Assembly: GCF_039542035.1 (NCBI RefSeq)
Contig: NZ_BAABHJ010000017.1
Coordinates: 62,001-126,000, forward strand
Direction: 5' to 3'
Origin: Actinoallomurus liliacearum
GTDB lineage: Bacteria > Actinomycetota > Actinomycetes > Streptosporangiales > Streptosporangiaceae
Length of the DNA: 64,000 nucleotides
Numbering within the stretch: the stretch's first letter is position 1; each line of letters begins with the position of its first letter. Position numbers and translations under genes: made by a program. The notes beneath the pieces were generated by a model, which saw nothing but the letters and a program-made list of their open reading frames with translations, had not been told where the DNA came from and searched no databases. Shown one piece after another: positions 59,254-64,000 of this stretch.

Positions 59254-60153
59254 TCACGAGTGGCGGACGGTGGGGTCGGCGGCGCGCAGCAGCAGACGCA
59301 GCAGGCCGTCGAACGCGAAGCCGAGGACGGCGATGACGATGATCCCGCTGAAGATCAACGGGGTCTGGAGGTAGTTGCCGGCCTGCAGGATCAGGAAGCC
59401 GACTCCCCCGGTGGCCGCGATCATCTCGGCCGCGATGATGCTCGTCCAGGCGCCGCCCATGGCGATCCGCATCCCCGTGATCACGCCCGGGACGGCGGCG
59501 CGGAGCCGTACGTGCACCATCGTGTGGAAGTGCGAGGCTCCCAGGCTCCGGCTGGCGTGCACCAGCTCGACCGGTACGGCGTCGAGGGCGCCGAGGGTCG
59601 CGATCGTGATGACCGGGACCACGCCGAAGAAGAGCAGCGCCACCTTCGACGTCTCGCCGATGCCGAACCAGACGACGAGCAGCGGGATGAACGCGATCGG
59701 CGGCAGCGGCCGTACGACCGCGATGAGGGGGTCGGCCAGCTCGCGGATCACGCGGACGCCCGCCATCGCCGCGCCCAGGACGAGGCCCACGACCGTGCCG
59801 AGGCCGAACCCGGCGAGGATCCGGCCCGTGCTGATCAGGGCGTCCTCGACCAGGGTCCTGCCCTGGACCTCCGGATACGGATGGGTGACGTAGTGCAGGA
59901 ACTCACGGACGGTCTGGACGACCGTCGGCAGCGTCACCGGGTCGTCGATGACGACCGCCGCGACCTGCCAGCCGCCGAGGGCCAGCAGCAGCCCGGCGCC
60001 GCCGTACGCCACCCGCCGCCACGAACGCCGCCTCCGCCGTCCCCGCGTGCCGCCCGTCCCGGGCGTCTCCGGGGACGGCTCCTTCCCGTCGGGGACCTCG
60101 CATACGGCGGTCGCCGACGGGCGCGGATCGGCGTCGAGGGACTTCTCGGTCAT
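59254..60153 (-). CDS. ABC transporter permease (TauC/SsuC-like)
   Basis: 299 aa. A ~45-residue basic, disordered N-terminus (RGRRRRRSWRR), then six helices. EAA loop ELVHASRSLGASHFHTMVHVRLRAAVPGVITGMRIAMGGAW, AEMIAATGGVGFLILQAGNY. ATG 60153. Membrane part of the taurine-type importer. Confidence 0.9.
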   Translation of the reverse strand: MTEKSLDADPRPSATAVCEVPDGKEPSPETPGTGGTRGRRRRRSWRRVAYGGAGLLLALGGWQVAAVVIDDPVTLPTVVQTVREFLHYVTHPYPEVQGRTLVEDALISTGRILAGFGLGTVVGLVLGAAMAGVRVIRELADPLIAVVRPLPPIAFIPLLVVWFGIGETSKVALLFFGVVPVITIATLGALDAVPVELVHASRSLGASHFHTMVHVRLRAAVPGVITGMRIAMGGAWTSIIAAEMIAATGGVGFLILQAGNYLQTPLIFSGIIVIAVLGFAFDGLLRLLLRAADPTVRHS

Positions 60154-60217
60154 GCGGCCTCCTTCGCCGGAGGAGTGACCAGCGGCACTGTGCTCGTGAT
60201 TCGCTCGCTCCACTCGG

Positions 60218-61009
60218 TCATTGCTCCAGCACCTCCCTGATGCGCCGCTTGGCGGTGACGAACTCGAGCGTCTCGTTGTCCTCGTAGACCCGGGGGCGCT
60301 TGAGGGGGATGTCGACGACCGCCTTCGTCCGGCCGGGCCGCCCGGACAGCACCGCGACCCGGTCGCCCAGGAGCGTCGCCTCCTCGACGTCATGGGTGAC
60401 GAACACGATCGTCATGCGGTGCCGCTGCCAGAGCTCCAGCAGGAACCGCTGCATCCCGGCGCGGGTGATGGCGTCGAGCGCCCCGAACGGCTCGTCCATG
60501 AGGAGCACGCTCGGGTGGTTGATCAGCACGCGGGCGAACGCCGCCCGGTGGCGCATCCCGCCGGAGAGTTCGTGGGGGTAGGCGTCCCGGAAGTCCGCCA
60601 GCCCGACCGTCTCCAGGAGCGCGTCGGCCTCCTCCGCCACCTCCGGGGTGAGCGCGCCTCGGGCCTTCGGCCCGTACAGGACGTTCTGGCGGGTGGTGAG
60701 CCAGGGGAACAGCGTCGGCGTCTGGAACAGCACACCCCGGTCGGGGCCCGGCCCGGCCACCGGCCGCCCGCCCACGAGCACCTCGCCGGCGTCGGCGGGG
60801 ACGAACCCGGCGAGGATGCCGAGCAGCGTGGACTTGCCGCATCCGGAGGGGCCGAGCAGGCAGAGGAACTCCCCCGCCTCGATGTCGAGGCTCACGCCTT
60901 CCAGCGCCGGGGTCCGTCTGCGTCGTCCGCGGAACGTCTTGCCGACGTCCCGGAGCCGTACGGCGGACGGCCGTTCGGTGATCGGGCGTTCTTCGACGAC
61001 CGCGTTCAT
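60218..61009 (-). CDS. ABC transporter ATP-binding protein (TauB/SsuB-like)
   Basis: 263 aa. Walker A GPSGCGKST, Q-loop VLFQTPTLFPWLT, signature LSGGMRHRAAFARV, Walker B VLLMDEPFGALDAITR, H-loop VTHDVEE. The signature's MRHR replaces the common MRQR. Between the binding protein and permease, spaced 52 and 64 bp. Confidence 0.92.
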   Translation of the reverse strand: MNAVVEERPITERPSAVRLRDVGKTFRGRRRRTPALEGVSLDIEAGEFLCLLGPSGCGKSTLLGILAGFVPADAGEVLVGGRPVAGPGPDRGVLFQTPTLFPWLTTRQNVLYGPKARGALTPEVAEEADALLETVGLADFRDAYPHELSGGMRHRAAFARVLINHPSVLLMDEPFGALDAITRAGMQRFLLELWQRHRMTIVFVTHDVEEATLLGDRVAVLSGRPGRTKAVVDIPLKRPRVYEDNETLEFVTAKRRIREVLEQ

Positions 61010-61061
61010 CGGCGGGCCTCCCGGGGTCGCCGGGACGGGAGGCGTGTCACGGTGGGCCGGC

Positions 61062-62078
61062 TCACGCGCAGCCTCCCGCCTGTGCCTTGTCCCAGAAGCT
61101 CGGGTCGATGTGCGCGGCGGCCTGGGCGACGGACGGAGCCGTCTTCGCCCGGCCCTGCGTCACCAGGAACTCCCCGGTGCGCTGGAAGTTCGCGGCCAGC
61201 CTGCCGGAGGACGCCTTGCCGTCCGCGCCCTTGAGCCAGCCGGTCTCCTCGGCGGGCGGGATGTAGGGGTAGCTCTTCGTCGCCTCGACGGCGTCGTCGG
61301 GCCGCACGCCGAGGAACCGAGCGGCCGGGCGGACGTACTTGGCGGCCTGGTCGCCGTGGACCAGCGTCTGGGCCTTGGAGATCTGGCAGACCAGTCGCTG
61401 GACCACGTCGCGGTTCTTCGCCGCGTACGGCCGGCTGACGGCCAGCATGTTGACCGCGGCGTACCCCAGCTTCGCGACGTCCGCCGCCGTCGTGAGCACC
61501 CGTCCGCCGTGCTTCTTCAGCTCGAGCAGGAAGGCCTGGCTGATGTACACCGCGTCGATCTTGTGGGCCTTCCAGGCGGCGGCCTCGGCGGCCTCGCTCG
61601 CGAAGCTGGCGATCTGCACCCTGCCGGTGAGCCCCTGGCTCTTCAGCCAGCCCCGGAGCTGGAAGTCGAGTGTGGAGCCGACGAGCACGCCGACCTTTCC
61701 CAGGTCGGCGTTCGACCTGACCGCGTTGCTCACCACCAGCCCGGACTCGTCGAGGCTCTCGGCGAAGACCACCTCCACGTCCGTGCCGGAGGTGAAGGCG
61801 CCCACGAAGGGCGGGTTGCCGACGCCGGAGATCACCGGGAAGGCGCCGGCGCGCAGTTGGGCCATGCCGGCGACGCCGCTGTCGATCGGGCGGAGCTCGA
61901 TCTTCGCCTTGACGCGGGAGGCCAGGCCGGGGTCGGCGGCCACGACGGCCTCGGGGCCGGCGACGGCCCCCTGGAAGTATCCGATCTTCAGGGTCGGCGA
62001 GTCCGAGCGCGCCTGTGCGGCGCAGCCGGTTCCGGCCAGGGTCAGGGCCAGGACGGCCGAAAGGGATCTGTAGGGCAT
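61062..62078 (-). CDS. substrate-binding lipoprotein of a taurine/sulfonate-type ABC importer
   Basis: 338 aa. Short signal SLSAVLALTLAGTGC, Cys ~19 lipidated. Mature opening LKIGYFQGAVAGPEAVVAADPGL; SGVGNPPFVGAFTSG, VGVLVGSTLDFQLRGWLKSQG and AVYISQAFLLELKKHGG are TauA-like. First gene of the operon ending in the TauD-like dioxygenase. ATG 62078. Confidence 0.9.
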   Translation of the reverse strand: MPYRSLSAVLALTLAGTGCAAQARSDSPTLKIGYFQGAVAGPEAVVAADPGLASRVKAKIELRPIDSGVAGMAQLRAGAFPVISGVGNPPFVGAFTSGTDVEVVFAESLDESGLVVSNAVRSNADLGKVGVLVGSTLDFQLRGWLKSQGLTGRVQIASFASEAAEAAAWKAHKIDAVYISQAFLLELKKHGGRVLTTAADVAKLGYAAVNMLAVSRPYAAKNRDVVQRLVCQISKAQTLVHGDQAAKYVRPAARFLGVRPDDAVEATKSYPYIPPAEETGWLKGADGKASSGRLAANFQRTGEFLVTQGRAKTAPSVAQAAAHIDPSFWDKAQAGGCA

Positions 62079-62436
62079 GAGGGAGTGCGCTCCTGTACGG
62101 GGGCGGCGCCGCCTTTGGGCACGGAGCACTCGTCGGAGGAGTGCCGTGGGACCCCGTGACGGGTGAACGGGCTGCGGGGATGTGAGGGGACGCGGTCGGG
62201 AGAAGGGCCGCGGGAGACGGTGATCGGCGAGGTCGTCAGCCGCGACAGCGGGCTGCGGCGACACGGACCAGGTCGACGTGCCACCGGCGGGTGAGGGCGG
62301 GCCGGACGCGCATGCCCTGAATGAAACACGACGAACCGGATGCGGTCAACCTTTCCTACCTGATAACCATGGAATTGATCGTCTCAACTCTGGGTAAAGA
62401 TCGGCTGGGAGCGACCGACCGGACTAAGGACCGCAC
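62079..62436. promoter_or_regulatory. divergent intergenic region (no gene seen)
   Basis: 358 bp between the divergent binding-protein and MFS genes. The right ~110 bp (from ~62320) are AT-richer and probably hold the MFS promoter. I see no clean operator and no credible ORF. Confidence 0.4.
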
Positions 62437-63750
62437 ATGGGCATCCCCCTGCTCGGCGACATCCGTGACCAGGCCGGTGGCCTGGATCGAGACCAGCGCA
62501 ACGCCTTCCTCGCCGCGTTCCTCGGCTGGACGATGGACGCGTTCGACTACTTCCTTCTCGTCTTCGTGATCACCGAGGTCGCCAAGGACTTCGGCACGTC
62601 GGCCGAGAAGGTCACCGTCGCGACCACGCTGACGCTGATCGCCCGGCCGCTCGGCGCGTACCTGTTCGGACTCTGGGCGGACAAGGTCGGCCGGCGGATC
62701 CCGCTCATGGTCGACGTGCTGTTCTACTCCGTCATCGAGATGATCTCCGGCTTCTCGACCTCGCTGACCATGCTGCTCGCGCTGCGGTTCCTGTACGGCC
62801 TCGGCATGGGCGGCGAGTGGGGCCTGGGCGTCTCCCTGGCGATGGAGAAGATCCCGCCGGCCAAGCGCGGGTTCTACTCCGGCATGCTCCAGGTCGGCTA
62901 TCCGGCGGGCTACCTGGTGGCCGCGCTCGCCTACTTCGCCATCACGCCGATCTTCGGCTGGCGGGGCCTGTTCGTCTTCGGGGCGGTGCCCGCGCTTCTG
63001 GCGCTGTACGTGCGGTACCGCGTAGGCGAGTCGGAGGTCTGGGAGCGCACGAACGCGCGGCTGCAGATGACGCGCACCCCGCTGCGCAAGGTCTTCTTCG
63101 ACCGGAAGGTCCTGGTCCGGTTCTTCTACCTCGTGCTGCTCATGACCGCCTTCAACTTCATGAGCCACGGCACGCAGGACGTTTATCCAACCTTCGTGAA
63201 GAAGGGCCTGGGGCACTCCCCCCACTACGCGGTCGGCATCGCCGTGATCTACAACGTCGGCGCGATCCTCGGCGGCGTCCTGGTCGGCACGCTGTCGCAG
63301 CGCTTCGGCCGGCGGCGCGCCATCGTCGGCGCGTCCCTGCTGGCCCTACTCGTCGTGCCGCTGTTCGCCTACTCCAAGAGCACGGCCATGCTCGCGATCA
63401 GTGCGTTCCTCATGCAGTTCTTCGTCCAAGGCGCCTGGGGCGTCATTCCCGCACACCTGACGGAGATGTCACCCGACGCCATCCGCGGCTTCTACCCCGG
63501 CGTGACCTACCAGCTCGGCAACCTCCTCGCCGCGGTCAACCTGCCCTTGCAAGAACGCCTCGCGGACGCGCACGGCTACTCGTTCGCGTTCGCAGTCGTG
63601 GTGGCACCGACTCTTCTCGCCGTGATCCTGCTGACCGCGTTCGGCCGCGAGGCCCACAGCGTCGAGTTCGGCGGCGCTCCGACAACCCCGCCCGGCCCGG
63701 AGGAGCCGGAGCGGACCACCCCGTCTCAGCCCGGCGAGGCGACCGCATGA
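62437..63750 (+). CDS. MFS transporter (sialate/lactate:H+ symporter-like)
   Basis: 437 aa, 12 predicted helices. Opening AFLAAFLGWTMDAFDYFLLVFV contains the D.FDYF motif typical of NanT/JEN1/MhpT-like carriers; LIARPLGAYLFGLWADKVGRR is the loop 2-3 motif; FLYGLGMGGEWGLGVSLAMEKIP follows. A carboxylate substrate is likely. Hydrophilic C-terminal tail. Confidence 0.9.
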   Translation: MGIPLLGDIRDQAGGLDRDQRNAFLAAFLGWTMDAFDYFLLVFVITEVAKDFGTSAEKVTVATTLTLIARPLGAYLFGLWADKVGRRIPLMVDVLFYSVIEMISGFSTSLTMLLALRFLYGLGMGGEWGLGVSLAMEKIPPAKRGFYSGMLQVGYPAGYLVAALAYFAITPIFGWRGLFVFGAVPALLALYVRYRVGESEVWERTNARLQMTRTPLRKVFFDRKVLVRFFYLVLLMTAFNFMSHGTQDVYPTFVKKGLGHSPHYAVGIAVIYNVGAILGGVLVGTLSQRFGRRRAIVGASLLALLVVPLFAYSKSTAMLAISAFLMQFFVQGAWGVIPAHLTEMSPDAIRGFYPGVTYQLGNLLAAVNLPLQERLADAHGYSFAFAVVVAPTLLAVILLTAFGREAHSVEFGGAPTTPPGPEEPERTTPSQPGEATA

Positions 63751-63767
63751 CCCTCGCGGCGGCATGC

Positions 63768-64000
63768 TCAGCGGAGCTTCCAGAGCCGGAGAGCGCCGTT
63801 GTCGTACCCGACGGCCAGTGTCATGGCGTCGGGGCTGAAGGCCTGGGCCTGAACGGCACCGGGCTGGGGCGCGAGGTCGTTCTCGCGGGTGGCATAACGG
63901 TGGGTCGTGTCGCTGATCCATACGTGCAGCGTTCCGCCGCAGCCGTCCCCGGTCACCGGGCACTTCAGGCTGGCGAGGGTGGCGCCATCGGTGCTGAAGG
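63768..64000 (-). CDS. WD40-repeat protein, C-terminal end (runs off the window)
   Basis: C-terminal ~77 codons visible. Ends QAFSPDAMTLAVGYDNGALRLWKLR, a complete last WD40 blade; before it FSTDGATLASLKCPVTGDGCGGTLHVWISDTTH-like sequence is another blade with a Cys-containing insert (CPVTGDGC). Start is beyond 64000. Such proteins often carry N-terminal kinase or NACHT domains in actinobacteria; not testable here. Converges with the MFS gene at 17 bp. Confidence 0.8.
   Translation of the reverse strand, partial: FSTDGATLASLKCPVTGDGCGGTLHVWISDTTHRYATRENDLAPQPGAVQAQAFSPDAMTLAVGYDNGALRLWKLR

Noticed and set aside
1..64000. tRNA, rRNA, insertion sequences, prophage, replication origin
   Set aside because: I looked for cloverleaf/T-loop signatures, transposase motifs, terminal inverted repeats and integrases and saw none; a tRNAscan or ISfinder run would be decisive.

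Overview
The window is high-GC DNA (visibly around 70% G+C) from a filamentous-type actinomycete. Supporting signs are a complete conservon-type operon (cvnA-D), a WhiB-family regulator, a DtxR/IdeR-type iron box, actinobacterial c-di-AMP riboswitches, a sulfur-assimilation leader peptide of the kind annotated in Streptomyces, many GTG/TTG starts and very frequent 4-bp ATGA/GTGA gene overlaps. I infer Streptosporangiales/Thermomonosporaceae-like ancestry from the WhiB protein and general gene flavour, but I cannot prove it. I saw no tRNA, rRNA, CRISPR array, insertion sequence or phage.

Layout. 1-2134: end of a carbohydrate ABC importer operon with its LacI regulator and a perfect 20-bp operator. 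2190-7466: SGNH hydrolase, then the conservon operon cvnA-B-C-D. 7793-14085: O-methyltransferase; an SsuABC/NMT1-like importer split into a leftward half (solute-binding protein, two permeases) and a rightward ATPase; the C-terminal remnant of a thiamine-diphosphate enzyme; a PhzS-like FAD monooxygenase. 14164-21221: housekeeping and unknown genes, mostly leftward (PolA-like polymerase, DUF4234, metallophosphoesterase, Tyr/Pro-repeat protein, YccF, secreted DUF11-like protein, diacylglycerol kinase). 21353-25105: AGPS-like flavoprotein divergent from TetR-GlpD. 25260-28252: alpha-ketoglutarate dioxygenase, small unknowns, phosphoribosyltransferase, WhiB.

28409-32028 is an iron region: a sucrase/ferredoxin-like protein whose promoter is covered by an iron box, divergent from EfeO-EfeB. 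32250-36130: secreted phosphoesterase, YihY/BrkB protein, TIGR03084-like protein and a Cys-rich micro-protein. 36207-39706 is a sulfate-assimilation operon: leader peptide, ferredoxin-sulfite reductase, zinc-ribbon micro-protein, APS reductase type CysH, CbiX-like chelatase. It is followed by a 33-bp tandem repeat and a roughly 580-nt leader carrying two tandem ydaO-type c-di-AMP riboswitches ahead of a secreted CHAP hydrolase, then an RlpA-like DPBB protein. 42289-44566: TetR plus AidB-like acyl-CoA dehydrogenase.

44713-57615 is the most unusual block. A leftward sugar-import and glycosidase operon (solute-binding protein, two permeases, GH42, GH63-like) is divergent from a rightward operon. 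The rightward operon encodes two strongly diverged glycine-decarboxylase P-protein halves (GcvPA-like and GcvPB-like) with no H, T or L protein, an ATP-NAD/AcoX-type kinase, an SDR and an FCD-type GntR regulator. A TGCTGTATACAGCA palindrome lies between the two operons. I propose this as a candidate undescribed catabolic system for an amino-substituted glycoside or related compound. 57772-64000: DUF6194 protein, a taurine-type ABC importer with a TauD-like dioxygenase, an MFS carrier, and the C-terminus of a WD40 protein.
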